This document shows, piece by piece, positions 51,084 through 60,254 of a stretch of DNA of 64,000 bases. The stretch is from NCBI RefSeq assembly GCF_008123515.1, contig NZ_VSSR01000027.1, forward strand, positions 1 through 64,000. The letters are read 5' to 3'. The stretch is from Bradyrhizobium cytisi. GTDB lineage: Bacteria; Pseudomonadota; Alphaproteobacteria; Rhizobiales; Xanthobacteraceae. Position numbers and translations under genes: made by a program. The first letter of the stretch is position 1; each line of letters begins with the position of its first letter. The notes below the pieces were generated by a model. It had not been told where the DNA came from. It made no database searches and saw only the letters and a program-made list of their open reading frames with translations.

Positions 51084-53681
51084 CTAGCCCTCTGTCCCCG
51101 TCTTGGCGAGCGGCGCCGGCGGTGCCATGAGAGAGCGGCGGTCGGATTCGACGACTCGGTTACGGCCCTGCCCCTTGGCCTGATACAGCGCAGCGTCGGC
51201 GGCCGCCACCAGCATGTCGCCCTTCGGCACATGGAGTGGCGTCACGGCCAGGCCGATCGACGCCGTGATGTTGCGCAGCGGCGCGCCGTTGGGGATGTCG
51301 ACATGCATCGCCCTGACAGCATCGAGCACGGCATTGGCGCGCGCGAGCGCGGCATCGATATCGGCGCCCGGCATCAGCACCAAAAATTCCTCGCCGCCGA
51401 AGCGGCCGACGATATCGGTCTTGCGGATCGTCTTCTCGAGCACAGTGCCGAGCTCACGCAGCACCGCGTCGCCGGACTCGTGGCCAAAGGTGTCATTGAT
51501 CTTCTTGAAATGGTCGACGTCGATGATCAAAAGCGCCATCGTCTCGCCGGTGCGCATCGCACGGCCGGATTCACGCGCCAGCGCATCCTCGAGGAAGCGG
51601 CGGTTGTAGAGACCGGTGAGCTGGTCGCGGATGGCCTGGCTGCGCAACTGCTCGCGAAGCTGCAGGTTGGCGAGCGCCAGCGAAATCTGCTCGGCCAGCA
51701 TCGTTGCGAGCTGATCGGTATCGTCGGCAAACGACGTGCCGGCGGCCTCGCGATAGAGCACGCCGAGCAGCGTGTTCTGCGCGATCAGCGGCTGGCAGAG
51801 GTAAGTGCCGATTCCGGCCTCGCAGCAGGCGTGGCCGCATACGAGGCCCTGGCTCGCCTCCGAGACCGGGAACTTGGTGCCGCGGCGCAACGCCCAGCAA
51901 TCGTCGAGAGCGAATGCCTGCGCGGTCGAGGTCACCTCGCCCCAGCGCGGCCCGCGGGTCACGCCGTCGCGGGCATCGTTCATCAGGTACAGCGCGCCGG
52001 CCTCGTCGGGAAACAGGAAGCCGGCATAGGTTTCCACGGCCGCAAAGATCTCGTCCGGCTTCTGGCAGGACTGGAGCACGCCGGAGAGTTCGGTCAAAAG
52101 CGCGATTTCCTTGGTGCGGATCTCGGATGCCTTCAGCGATGACGTCAACCGCGCGTTGGTGTCCTGCAATTGCCTGGCATGCTCGGCGCGTTCGGCTTCC
52201 GCCAGCATCACATCGGTCTTGTCCTGGACGATCCAGAGGATCTCGCCCTCGCCGCCGCGCGCCGAGGGCAGCGGCTTGCCATAGGCGTCGATCAGGACCG
52301 TGGAGCCGTCCTTGCGGCGCAGGTGAAGCTGCGCGGCGCTCGCCATCGCGCTGTCGCGGATCTTGGTCAGCGTCGCGCCGAAGACCTGACTGTCGGCGTC
52401 GGATGCGAGCAGCGATTCCACCGTTTCGTTCTGGAGCTCGTCGGACAATCGTCCGCACAACTCGGCGACGCGCCGGTTGCTGCGCAGGATCTTGTGCCCG
52501 CGGGTGAACAGGATGCCGGCCAGGGGATTGTCGACCAGCGCGCGCTGCTCGGCGTCGAGCGCCATGAGGTTCCCAAACAGCCGGCGCGAGCGGAGGCCAA
52601 TGCCCGCAATCAACGCGATCAGCAGCGTGATCACGGCTCCGCTGGCGAGCACCAGATCAGGCACGACATGGTCGACCGCATAGATCGATCCCGGCCGGGC
52701 ATTGAACACGAGGCGCCAGACCCGCTCGCCGACGACCAGCGAACGATCGGCCGCGACGCCGCCGGGCTCGGCGACTTGCGAGACCAGGCTGACGTTCGGC
52801 TCGGTGCTGTTGTACATCAGCGTCGAGGCCGCGGTCGGGTCCTCCGCCTCGCCGCTCATGGTGCCGTCCCTGGCCTGCTTGGCATAGCCGCGATCGACGA
52901 TCTGCACCTGCATCTGCTGCAGCGAGCGCGGATCGAGCACGCCGCGCATCAGATCGTTCATGCGATAGACCGAGGCGACGAAACCGCGCAATGCGGCAAC
53001 ACGCTGCGACGGGGTCTGGGCCGGCTCGCCCGCGCGATAGATCGGTGCGCGCAGGATGAAGCCGAGGCCGCCCGAGCGATCCTGCACCAGCTTGACCGGC
53101 GGTGTCGCGACGATGCGGCCCGTCTCGGCCGTACGCCGCAGGGAATCGAGTTGCGCCGGATTGGCTGCGGCGTCGAAGCCGAGCGCATCCTCATTGCCGC
53201 GTATCGGCTCGACGAATTCAACGATGTCGTAGACCGCGCGCTTGCCGGGCGGCTTCAGCGCGAAATCGGGCTGGCCTGCGGAATCCACGCTGCCGTCGGC
53301 GCGCACTTCGGCAAGGAATGCGTCGAGACCGTCTGGTGTGACATGACGGAGCGCTTGCAGCGCCTGGAAACCGGGATAGCGGCGGCCGAGGTCGAGCACG
53401 TCGATGTAGCGGCGGAACTGCGCCCGGTCGACGGTGCCGCCGATCGAGGCATAGAGCCCCTGCATGCTGACCAGCACCTCGGCATGGGTGCGCAGGCGTT
53501 CACCGACGGCTGCGGAGATATCGGCGGCGTCGGCGCTGAAGCGGCGCTGCATGTCGGCCGCAAGCATCCTTTCGGACAGCACGCGCGCCGCGAAGGTCAG
53601 CGAAAGCCCAACAACGAGAATGGCACCGGTCGCGGCGATGGTTCGCGTCCGCGCCGATCCCAACATGCCCCGCAATGCCAT
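51084..53681 (-). CDS. Diguanylate cyclase with CHASE, PAS and GAF sensor domains
   Basis: 865 residues. TM1 (about 13-33), periplasmic CHASE domain (about 75-290), TM2 (about 335-357), PAS (about 385-495, 'VDNPLAGILFTRGHKILRSN'), coiled linker, GAF (about 530-690) and GGDEF (about 700-850). The cyclase signature is GGEEF in 'VGRFGGEEFLVLMPGAD', so it should be active. An inhibitory I-site R-x-x-D ('RKTD') lies five residues before it. There is no EAL domain. It makes cyclic di-GMP in response to an external ligand; the PilZ proteins in this window are possible receivers. Confidence 0.93.
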   Translation of the reverse strand: MALRGMLGSARTRTIAATGAILVVGLSLTFAARVLSERMLAADMQRRFSADAADISAAVGERLRTHAEVLVSMQGLYASIGGTVDRAQFRRYIDVLDLGRRYPGFQALQALRHVTPDGLDAFLAEVRADGSVDSAGQPDFALKPPGKRAVYDIVEFVEPIRGNEDALGFDAAANPAQLDSLRRTAETGRIVATPPVKLVQDRSGGLGFILRAPIYRAGEPAQTPSQRVAALRGFVASVYRMNDLMRGVLDPRSLQQMQVQIVDRGYAKQARDGTMSGEAEDPTAASTLMYNSTEPNVSLVSQVAEPGGVAADRSLVVGERVWRLVFNARPGSIYAVDHVVPDLVLASGAVITLLIALIAGIGLRSRRLFGNLMALDAEQRALVDNPLAGILFTRGHKILRSNRRVAELCGRLSDELQNETVESLLASDADSQVFGATLTKIRDSAMASAAQLHLRRKDGSTVLIDAYGKPLPSARGGEGEILWIVQDKTDVMLAEAERAEHARQLQDTNARLTSSLKASEIRTKEIALLTELSGVLQSCQKPDEIFAAVETYAGFLFPDEAGALYLMNDARDGVTRGPRWGEVTSTAQAFALDDCWALRRGTKFPVSEASQGLVCGHACCEAGIGTYLCQPLIAQNTLLGVLYREAAGTSFADDTDQLATMLAEQISLALANLQLREQLRSQAIRDQLTGLYNRRFLEDALARESGRAMRTGETMALLIIDVDHFKKINDTFGHESGDAVLRELGTVLEKTIRKTDIVGRFGGEEFLVLMPGADIDAALARANAVLDAVRAMHVDIPNGAPLRNITASIGLAVTPLHVPKGDMLVAAADAALYQAKGQGRNRVVESDRRSLMAPPAPLAKTGTEG

Positions 53682-53807
53682 GGCTGCAATCCCTTAACCA
53701 CAAGCGCCCACCCCTGGGCAGAAACATGCGGGGTGGATATCGCAGGCGGCATTGAGAATGGGTTTGCGGCGCGTCTCTCCTGCGCAAAGCGGTAAAGAAA
53801 GGGTTGG

Positions 53808-54614
53808 CTACCTTCCTCTAAACTTAGGTTTGCGCCGCGTCAGGAATGCTTCGATGCCCTCCTTGTGGTCCTCGCTGAGGCTCGCCAGCGCGAACTGGTC
53901 GATATCCATGTGGCTGGCGAGATCGTCGAGCGCATGCGCGAGCCGGTTGACGGTCAGCTTCGTCATCGCGACCGAGAGCGGCGGCTGTGCGGCGACCTTC
54001 CACGCGAGCTCCATCGCCGCGTCGAACGCCTTGCCGGGATCGACGACCTGCTCCACCAGGCCCCATTGATAGGCCTCGTCAGCCGAGATGCGCTCGTCGG
54101 CCAGGATCACCGCCTGCTTGGTGCGGGCCGGCCCCATCAGATGCAGCATGCGCGGGATGCTCTGCCAGCTCATGTTCATGCCGAGCCCGATCTCGGGCAC
54201 GCGCAGATGCGCATCGCTGCCCATCACGCGAAAGTCGAGCGCGACCGCCAGCGCCACGCCGCCGCCGACGCAAAAGCCTTCGATCGCAGCGATGGTGATC
54301 TGCTCCATCTCCTGCCAGGCATGGGTGAGCCGCGGTCCGAGCTTGAGATGCCGCCGCAGCGCACCAAGATCCATCTCCTTGCGCGAGCGCCCTTCGGCGT
54401 CCTTCAGGTCGAAGCCGGCGCTGAACGCGCCCGCATTGCCCGTCAACACCACGGCGGTCGTCGCCGCATCATCCTCGAAGCTGCGCGCCGCCGCCGTGAG
54501 CTGGCGCATCGCCTCCGGCGACAAGGCGTTGATGCCATCATGGCGGTCGAACCGCACCACCGCGATCCGCCCCTCGGGACCGAGGCCCTTCTCGATCTTG
54601 ACGAAGTCTTTCAT
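53808..54614 (-). CDS. Enoyl-CoA hydratase/isomerase family protein
   Basis: 268 residues with the crotonase fold: 'GNAGAFSAGFDLKDAEG' forms the first oxyanion-hole segment and 'IAAIEGFCVGGGVALAVALDFRV' the second. The catalytic glutamates of true hydratases are not both evident, so the exact reaction (hydration, isomerisation or hydrolysis of an acyl-CoA) cannot be set. It is divergent from the nitrile hydratase operon across 122 bp. Confidence 0.9.
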   Translation of the reverse strand: MKDFVKIEKGLGPEGRIAVVRFDRHDGINALSPEAMRQLTAAARSFEDDAATTAVVLTGNAGAFSAGFDLKDAEGRSRKEMDLGALRRHLKLGPRLTHAWQEMEQITIAAIEGFCVGGGVALAVALDFRVMGSDAHLRVPEIGLGMNMSWQSIPRMLHLMGPARTKQAVILADERISADEAYQWGLVEQVVDPGKAFDAAMELAWKVAAQPPLSVAMTKLTVNRLAHALDDLASHMDIDQFALASLSEDHKEGIEAFLTRRKPKFRGR

Positions 54615-54736
54615 GGCGCGTCTCCGAAGCTGATTTTTGCCTGATCGTAGCGCACAAACGCCGTCACGAATACGTGGCCGGATTGCGCTGCAACGAACCC
54701 TCGACAGGCAGGGAAGGTTTCGCTTAATCTTTCGCC

Positions 54737-55372
54737 ATGAGCCACGATCACGACCACCATCATCACCACGACCACGATCATTCGGAACTGTCGGAGACCG
54801 AGCTGCGCGTGCGCGCGCTCGAGACGATTCTGACCGAAAAAGGCTATGTCGAGCCGGCCGCGCTCGACGCCATCATCCAAGCCTACGAGACCAAGATCGG
54901 TCCGCATAACGGCGCGCGCGTCGTCGCCAAGGCCTGGAGCGATCCGGCGTTCAAGAAGGCGCTGCTGGAGGACGGCAGCAAGGCGATCGGAACGCTCGGC
55001 CATGTCAGCCGCGTCGGCGACCATCTCGTCGTGGTCGAGAATACGCCCGAGCGTCACAACATGGTCGTGTGCACGCTGTGCTCCTGCTACCCCTGGGAAA
55101 TGCTCGGGCTGCCGCCGGTCTGGTACAAGGCCTCGCCCTACCGCTCGCGCGCGGTTAGGGATCCGCGCGGCGTGCTTGCCGATTTCGGCGTGACGCTGCC
55201 GACGGACATGGAAATTCGGGTCTGGGATTCCACGGCAGAGACGCGCTTCCTGGTGCTGCCGATGCGCCCCGCGGGCGCGGAAGGCTGGAGCGAGGAGCAG
55301 CTCGCCGGCCTCGTTACGCGAGACTCGATGATCGGTACGGGATTCCCCAGGACGCCCGGAGCCCCGTCGTGA
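54737..55372 (+). CDS. nthA: Nitrile hydratase alpha subunit, cobalt type
   Basis: 211 residues. The metal site is 'VVCTLCSCYPWEMLG', whose V-C-T-L-C-S-C form marks the cobalt class (iron enzymes have Ser for Thr); the two later cysteines become oxidised to sulfinic and sulfenic forms. It hydrates nitriles to amides. Unusually, residues 3-15 are a His/Asp run ('HDHDHHHHHDHDH'), which could bind metal. First gene of a coupled three-gene operon, with a downstream overlap of four bases. Confidence 0.95.
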   Translation: MSHDHDHHHHHDHDHSELSETELRVRALETILTEKGYVEPAALDAIIQAYETKIGPHNGARVVAKAWSDPAFKKALLEDGSKAIGTLGHVSRVGDHLVVVENTPERHNMVVCTLCSCYPWEMLGLPPVWYKASPYRSRAVRDPRGVLADFGVTLPTDMEIRVWDSTAETRFLVLPMRPAGAEGWSEEQLAGLVTRDSMIGTGFPRTPGAPS

Positions 55373-56028
55373 ACGGCGTCCACGACATGGGCGGCATGGA
55401 CGGTTTTGGCAAGGTCGAGCCCGAGCCGAACGAGCCGATGTTCCACGAGGCGTGGGAGTCCCGCGTGCTGGCGATGGTGCGCGCGATGGGCGCGGCCGGC
55501 GCGTTCAACATCGACACCTCGCGCTTCTATCGCGAGACACTGCCGCCGCATGTCTACCTCTCCAGTTCCTACTACAAAAAATGGTTCCTCGGTCTCGAGG
55601 AGATGCTGATCGAGAAGGGCTACCTCACCCGCGAGGAAGTCGCCGCCGGCCATGCGATGCAGCCCGGCAAGGCGCTCAAGCACGGCAAGTTCGACCTCGC
55701 CAATGTCGAGCGCATCATGGTGCGCGGCAAGTTCGCCCGCCCTGCGCCTGCGCCGGCCAGGTTCAACATCGGCGATCGCGTCCGTGCGAAAAACATCCAT
55801 CCGACCACGCACACGCGGCTGCCGCGCTATGTGCGCGGGCATGTCGGCGTGGTCGAGCTGAACCACGGCTGCCACGTGTTTCCGGATTCGGCGGCGATGG
55901 AGCTCGGCGAGAACCCGCAATGGCTCTACACGGTCGTATTCGAAGGCCGCGATCTCTGGGGCGCGGATGGCGATCCGACGCTGAAAGTCTCGATCGACGC
56001 GTTCGAGCCCTATCTGGATCCGGCGTGA
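55369..56028 (+). CDS. nthB: Nitrile hydratase beta subunit
   Basis: 219 residues from a GTG overlapping the nthA stop (GTGA). It begins 'VNGVHDMGGMDGFGKVEPEP', the standard beta-subunit opening, and carries 'FNIGDRVRAKNIHPTTHTRL' and 'PRYVRGHVGVVELNHGCHVFPD', the SH3-like barrel. It forms the heterodimer with NthA and shapes the active site. Its stop overlaps the start of the accessory gene (TGATG). Confidence 0.95.
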   Translation: MNGVHDMGGMDGFGKVEPEPNEPMFHEAWESRVLAMVRAMGAAGAFNIDTSRFYRETLPPHVYLSSSYYKKWFLGLEEMLIEKGYLTREEVAAGHAMQPGKALKHGKFDLANVERIMVRGKFARPAPAPARFNIGDRVRAKNIHPTTHTRLPRYVRGHVGVVELNHGCHVFPDSAAMELGENPQWLYTVVFEGRDLWGADGDPTLKVSIDAFEPYLDPA

Positions 56029-56408
56029 TGAGCAGCAAGGCTGCTGCTGCCGCCGCGACGGCGGCCATTCCGAGCATTCCGCACGATGACGACGGCCCGG
56101 TGTTCCGCGCGCCCTGGGAAGCGCAGGCTTTTGCGATGGCACTGACGCTGCACGACCGCGGCGTGTTCACCTGGCCGGAATGGGCCGCAGCCTTGGCCTC
56201 CGAAATCAAGCGCGCGCAGGCCGCCGGCGACCCGGATACGGGCGAGACCTACTATCTGCACTGGCTCGCCACGCTGGAGGGCCTCGTCGCACGCAAGGGT
56301 GTTGCGTCGATGGACACGCTGCATCGCTATCGCGACGCCTGGGACCACGCGGCGGTTCGCACGCCGCACGGCAAGCCGATCGAGCTGCGGGACGAGGATT
56401 TTGCGTAG
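56028..56408 (+). CDS. Nitrile hydratase accessory (activator) protein
   Basis: 126 residues from the ATG at 56028. It carries 'PVFRAPWEAQAFAMALTLHD' and 'GVFTWPEWAAALASEI', then 'YYLHWLATLEGLVARKG'. This family (P14K/NthE-like) is related to the beta-subunit N-terminus and inserts cobalt by exchanging the alpha subunit. Usually about 130-150 residues. Coupled to nthB by overlap; a palindromic repeat starts five bases after its stop. Confidence 0.9.
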   Translation: MSSKAAAAAATAAIPSIPHDDDGPVFRAPWEAQAFAMALTLHDRGVFTWPEWAAALASEIKRAQAAGDPDTGETYYLHWLATLEGLVARKGVASMDTLHRYRDAWDHAAVRTPHGKPIELRDEDFA

Positions 56409-56412
56409 GGCT

Positions 56413-56501
56413 CCGTCATTGCGAGCGCAGCGAAGCAATCCAGATTCTCTCAGTAGAGGCAGCCTGGATTGCTTCGTCGCAAGGGCTCCTCGCAATGACA
56501 G
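56413..56501. repeat. Dispersed palindromic repeat, type A, copy 2
   Basis: It shares the outer arm CCGTCATTGCGAG and the inner arms GCAATCCAG (56435) and CTGGATTGC (56464) with copy 1 at 17008-17125, ending CGCAATGACAG. It separates the nitrile hydratase operon from the convergent queC and could act as a bidirectional terminator. Confidence 0.75.
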
Positions 56502-56515
56502 CGGAGATTGAGGCG

Positions 56516-57229
56516 CTACCGTCCCGCCACAAACTCCCGCCAGCCCTTCGCCCGCAAGCTGCACGCCGGACACTCCCCGCAGCCATAACCCCACTCGTGC
56601 TGCGCGCCGCGTTCGCCGAGATAGCAGGTGTGAGACTGTTCCCGGATGAGATCGACGAGTCCCGCGCCGCCGAGGTCATGCGCCAGCTTCCACGTTGCCG
56701 CCTTGTCGATCCACATCAGCGGCGTATGAAGCTCGAACTTGCGGGCCATGCCGAGCGAGAGCGCAGCCTGCATCGCGCGAATGGTGTCGTCGCGGCAATC
56801 GGGGTAGCCGGAATAGTCGGTCTCGCACATGCCGCCGACGATGTCTGTGATGCCGCGCCGGTAGGCCAGTGCCGCGGCGAAGGTCAGGAACACCAGGTTG
56901 CGGCCGGGCACGAAGGTGTTGGGCAATCCATCGGCGCCCATCGCGATCGCGACATCGCGCGTCAGCGCGGTCTCGGAGACAGCCGCCAGCGTCGGGATCG
57001 ACAGCGTATGGCTCTCGCCAAGCTTTGCGGCCCAATCCGCGCGAAGACCCTTGATGCCCTCGAGCAACTGGTCGCGGCAATCGAGCTCGACAGCGTGGCG
57101 TTGCCCGTACGCGAACCCCAGCGTTTCCACGCGCGCAAATCGGCTCAGCGCCCAGGCGAGGCAGGTGGTGGAATCCTGGCCGCCGGAGAACAGCACCAGC
57201 GCGGTTTGTGATGAAAATGCGTCACCCAT
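56516..57229 (-). CDS. queC: 7-cyano-7-deazaguanine synthase QueC
   Basis: 237 residues from the ATG at 57229; the longer open frame upstream is antisense to mazG. The ATP-pyrophosphatase motif is 'ALVLFSGGQDSTTCLAWALS' and the zinc-binding cysteines are in 'YGCGECPACSLRAKGWREF' with an earlier 'HTCYLGERG'. It makes preQ0 for queuosine tRNA modification. It is divergent from mazG. Confidence 0.95.
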   Translation of the reverse strand: MGDAFSSQTALVLFSGGQDSTTCLAWALSRFARVETLGFAYGQRHAVELDCRDQLLEGIKGLRADWAAKLGESHTLSIPTLAAVSETALTRDVAIAMGADGLPNTFVPGRNLVFLTFAAALAYRRGITDIVGGMCETDYSGYPDCRDDTIRAMQAALSLGMARKFELHTPLMWIDKAATWKLAHDLGGAGLVDLIREQSHTCYLGERGAQHEWGYGCGECPACSLRAKGWREFVAGR

Positions 57230-57355
57230 GGCCCGCGCTTTAGCACTGCGGAAGCGGCCCGCCAATCGGTGGAAATTGGCCTGTTCCGCATGCCGGTGCT
57301 GGGATCGGCGGCCCGCTTTTGGCATAAGGTTCTGGACCCAGGAGACTGCCCCGCA

Positions 57356-58216
57356 ATGACCCCTTCCCGCGACATTTCCCGCCTGATCGAGATCATGGCC
57401 GCGCTGCGCACGCCGGTGACCGGCTGCCCCTGGGACCTCGAGCAGAATTTCGCGACCATCGCGCCCTACACGATCGAGGAAGCCCATGAGGTGGTGGACG
57501 CCATCGACCGCGGCGATCTCGACGATCTCAGGGAGGAGCTCGGCGACCTCCTGCTGCAGGTGGTGTTCCACGCCCAGATGGCCTCGGAGCAGAACGCATT
57601 TGCGTTCGGCGATGTCGTCGAAGCCATCACCCGCAAGATGATCCGCCGTCACCCCCACGTCTTTGCCGACAAGGACGGCAATCTCGCCGCCTCCCACGTC
57701 AAGGAAGTCTGGGACCGCATCAAGTCCGAAGAAAAGGCCGAGCGCGCTGCGCGCCGGCCGCCGGAGGCAACGCCGCCACACAACTCGCTGCTGTCGGGCG
57801 TCAAGGCCGGCCAGCCCGCGCTGACGCGCGCGATGGAGCTGCAGCGCAAGGCCTCGACCGTCGGCTTCGACTGGAACGATCCGCGCGCAGTCTTGCAAAA
57901 AATCCGCGAGGAAGCCGACGAGATCGAGGCGGCGCTGGATCGCAACGACAAGCAGGAGATCGCGGAAGAAACCGGCGACCTGATGTTCGCCCTCGTCAAC
58001 CTCGTCCGCCATGTCGACGCCGATCCGGAAGCCGCGCTGCGCGCGACCAACGCGAAGTTCGAGCGGCGCTTTGCGTTCATCGAACGGGCGCTGGAGGCGC
58101 AGGGCCGGACATTGGAGCAGGCATCGCTGGCGGAGATGGATGCGCTGTGGAACGAGGCGAAGGGTGACGAGCAGAACGCTCCTGCTGCCCAGAGCAGCAA
58201 TGGAGCGCGCCGCTAA
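57356..58216 (+). CDS. mazG: Nucleoside triphosphate pyrophosphohydrolase MazG
   Basis: 286 residues from the ATG at 57356 with AGGAGA upstream. It has two MazG repeats: 'CPWDLEQNFATIAPYTIEEAHEVVDAI' with 'LREELGDLLLQVVFHAQMA' (E-E-x-x-D metal motif), and a second with 'FDWNDPRAVLQKIREEADEIEAAL' and 'EETGDLMFALVNLVRHVDAD'. It hydrolyses NTPs to NMP and pyrophosphate and so limits mutagenic or signalling nucleotides. In rhizobia it follows hflX, as here, although on the opposite strand. Confidence 0.94.
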   Translation: MTPSRDISRLIEIMAALRTPVTGCPWDLEQNFATIAPYTIEEAHEVVDAIDRGDLDDLREELGDLLLQVVFHAQMASEQNAFAFGDVVEAITRKMIRRHPHVFADKDGNLAASHVKEVWDRIKSEEKAERAARRPPEATPPHNSLLSGVKAGQPALTRAMELQRKASTVGFDWNDPRAVLQKIREEADEIEAALDRNDKQEIAEETGDLMFALVNLVRHVDADPEAALRATNAKFERRFAFIERALEAQGRTLEQASLAEMDALWNEAKGDEQNAPAAQSSNGARR

Positions 58217-58366
58217 CTCCGCTGTTGTCGCGGCGAAGGCCGGGATCCATTACCCCGACCGTACATGTTGAAGCAGGCTGGAGCCACCAGCGTGCCAATT
58301 CCAGCCGTCCGTGGTCATGGGTCCTGGATCTGCGCTTACGCTTGTCCGGGACGACGTGGGGAGAGA
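58217..58366. repeat. Intergenic repeat-like element, type C
   Basis: Imperfect inverted arms CCGGGATCCAT (58240-58250) and ATGGGTCCTGG (58317-58327) bracket the region between convergent mazG and hflX. I recognise phrases such as CGCGGCGAAGGCCGGGATCC from Bradyrhizobium intergenic repeats, but only one copy is in this window. Confidence 0.4.
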
Positions 58367-59746
58367 TCACGCCACGCGCGGCACGGCGTCGAACCTGTTC
58401 ACCACGATATCCCGCTTGGTCTCGTCCACCCGCACGGTCATGTCGAAGCGGCCGTCGTGCAGCTCTTTCGCCAGCACTTCGGAATTGCGGTGCAGCCAGG
58501 AGATGCCGGCGCCGTCGGCGGCGTCGATGGAGAGGTCGAGCGTGGTGCGCGTGGCCGCCAGCCGTTCCTCGATCGTGGCGAGCAGTGCGTCGATCCCCTC
58601 GCCGGATACAGCCGAGACCAGCATCGCCGGATGATCCTCGGGCCTGCGCGCTGCGATGTTGAGCAGCTCTTCGCGTTGCTCGGCATCGTAACGGTCGATC
58701 TTGTTCCAGACCTCGATGATGCGACCGGAATCGTCGGGATTGATACCGAGCTGGCGCAGCACCGCATCGACGTCGCTCTGCTGCGCCTCGGCATCCTCAT
58801 GCGAGATGTCGCGCACATGCAGGATGACGTCGGCCTCCAGCACCTCTTCCAGCGTGGCGCGGAAGGCGGCGACGAGCTGGGTCGGCAAATTGGAGATGAA
58901 GCCGACGGTGTCCGACAGCATCGCCTTGCCGCCATGCGGCAGCGTCAGCGCGCGCAAGGTGGGATCGAGGGTTGCAAACAGCATGTCGGCGGCCTGCACG
59001 TCGGCACGGGTCAGGCGGTTGAACAGCGTCGACTTGCCGGCATTGGTGTAACCGACCAGCGCGACGACGCGATACGGCACGCGCTGACGGCCGGCGCGAT
59101 GCAGCCGCCGCGTCGCCTGCACCTTCTTCAGCTCGCCCTCGAGCTTGGAGATGCGCTCCTGGATCAGGCGGCGGTCGGCCTCGATCTGCGTCTCGCCGGG
59201 ACCGCCCATGAAGCCGAAACCGCCGCGCTGGCGCTCGAGATGGGTCCACGATCGCACCAGGCGCGAGCGCTGGTAATTGAGATGCGCAAGCTCGACCTGG
59301 AGCGAGCCCTCCTTGGTCTTGGCGCGGCGGCCGAAGATTTCCAGAATGAGCCCGGTGCGGTCGAGCACCTTGGCGTGCAGCTCCTTCTCGAGATTACGCT
59401 GCTGGATCGGCGCCAGCGCGCAATCCATCACCACGAGCTCGGCGTCGAGGCTCTTGGCCAGCGCGGCGATCTCCTCGACCTTGCCCTTGCCGATATAGGT
59501 CGCGGGTCGGATCTGGCTGATCGGCGCGATGATGGCGTCGGCAACGACGAGATCAATGGCGCGCGCGAGGCCGGCGGCTTCGTCGAGCCGGGCCTCGGCG
59601 TCGCGCTGGATGTGACTCTCCGATTGCGCGTCGGCACCGCCTGCGCGCACTCGCAAATAGGGGCCGATGACAAGCACCCGCCCCGTCTGCTTAGCCCCTG
59701 CCGACCGCGGACGGTCGGCATCCCCGTCGAAATTCCGGGGTTCCAA
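58367..59746 (-). CDS. hflX: GTPase HflX (ribosome-associated)
   Basis: 459 residues. The N-terminal HflX domain (about 25-210) has 'LDRTGLILEIFGRRAKTKEG' and 'GGFGFMGGPGETQIEADRR'. The G domain has G1 'VALVGYTNAGKSTLFNRLT', G3 'SDTVGFISNLP' and G4 'EVWNKIDRYD'. It splits stalled ribosomes under stress. It starts 11 bp after the hfq stop on the same strand, the conserved hfq-hflX pair. Confidence 0.95.
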   Translation of the reverse strand: MEPRNFDGDADRPRSAGAKQTGRVLVIGPYLRVRAGGADAQSESHIQRDAEARLDEAAGLARAIDLVVADAIIAPISQIRPATYIGKGKVEEIAALAKSLDAELVVMDCALAPIQQRNLEKELHAKVLDRTGLILEIFGRRAKTKEGSLQVELAHLNYQRSRLVRSWTHLERQRGGFGFMGGPGETQIEADRRLIQERISKLEGELKKVQATRRLHRAGRQRVPYRVVALVGYTNAGKSTLFNRLTRADVQAADMLFATLDPTLRALTLPHGGKAMLSDTVGFISNLPTQLVAAFRATLEEVLEADVILHVRDISHEDAEAQQSDVDAVLRQLGINPDDSGRIIEVWNKIDRYDAEQREELLNIAARRPEDHPAMLVSAVSGEGIDALLATIEERLAATRTTLDLSIDAADGAGISWLHRNSEVLAKELHDGRFDMTVRVDETKRDIVVNRFDAVPRVA

Positions 59747-59757
59747 TCAGATCACTC

Positions 59758-60006
59758 TCAAGCCGGCTGATCCTCGCCGCCTTCGAACAGCTGGATCGGA
59801 GCGCCCGGCATGATGGTCGAGATCGCATGCTTGTAGACGAGCTGCGAATGACCGTCGCGCCGAAGCAGCAAACAGAAATTGTCGAACCAGGTCACGATGC
59901 CCTGGAGCTTCACTCCGTTGACCAGAAAGATCGTCAGTGGCGTTTTGGTTTTGCGAACGTGATTGAGGAAAGTGTCCTGCAGGTTTTGTGCGCGGTCTGC
60001 CGCCAT
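59758..60006 (-). CDS. hfq: RNA chaperone Hfq
   Basis: 82 residues, typical for alphaproteobacteria: Sm1 'QDTFLNHVRKTKTPLTIFLV' with 'NGVKLQGIVTWFDNFCLLLR' and Sm2 'LVYKHAIST'. The hexameric Hfq matches small RNAs to mRNAs; in rhizobia it also affects nifA expression. The 248 bp to ntrX upstream presumably hold its promoter; no specific signal was identified there. Confidence 0.97.
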   Translation of the reverse strand: MAADRAQNLQDTFLNHVRKTKTPLTIFLVNGVKLQGIVTWFDNFCLLLRRDGHSQLVYKHAISTIMPGAPIQLFEGGEDQPA

Positions 60007-60254
60007 TGTTTTTTTCTCGCTTTGAGTTTCTTTTTATTGCGCCGGTCGTGACCCTGTTTTCAAAAAAGAGGCCTTCTTCCGGTTGCCGTCCCTCATGAGA
60101 TCCCCCTCGGAGGAACGGCAGATCAATTAGAGGACAGGTCGGCTTGTTAGGCAAGCCGCTTGACGCGGCAGGGCCTGCTCGATTGCCCCGAAAAACTACG
60201 GAAATCGATGATTTTTCTCGCTTATCCCTGCGGTCTGACCGGGGCGCCGGGGCC

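Noticed and set aside
57230..58012. Upstream extension of queC on the minus strand
   Set aside because: It overlaps mazG in antisense; QueC has its conserved N-terminus right after the ATG at 57229.
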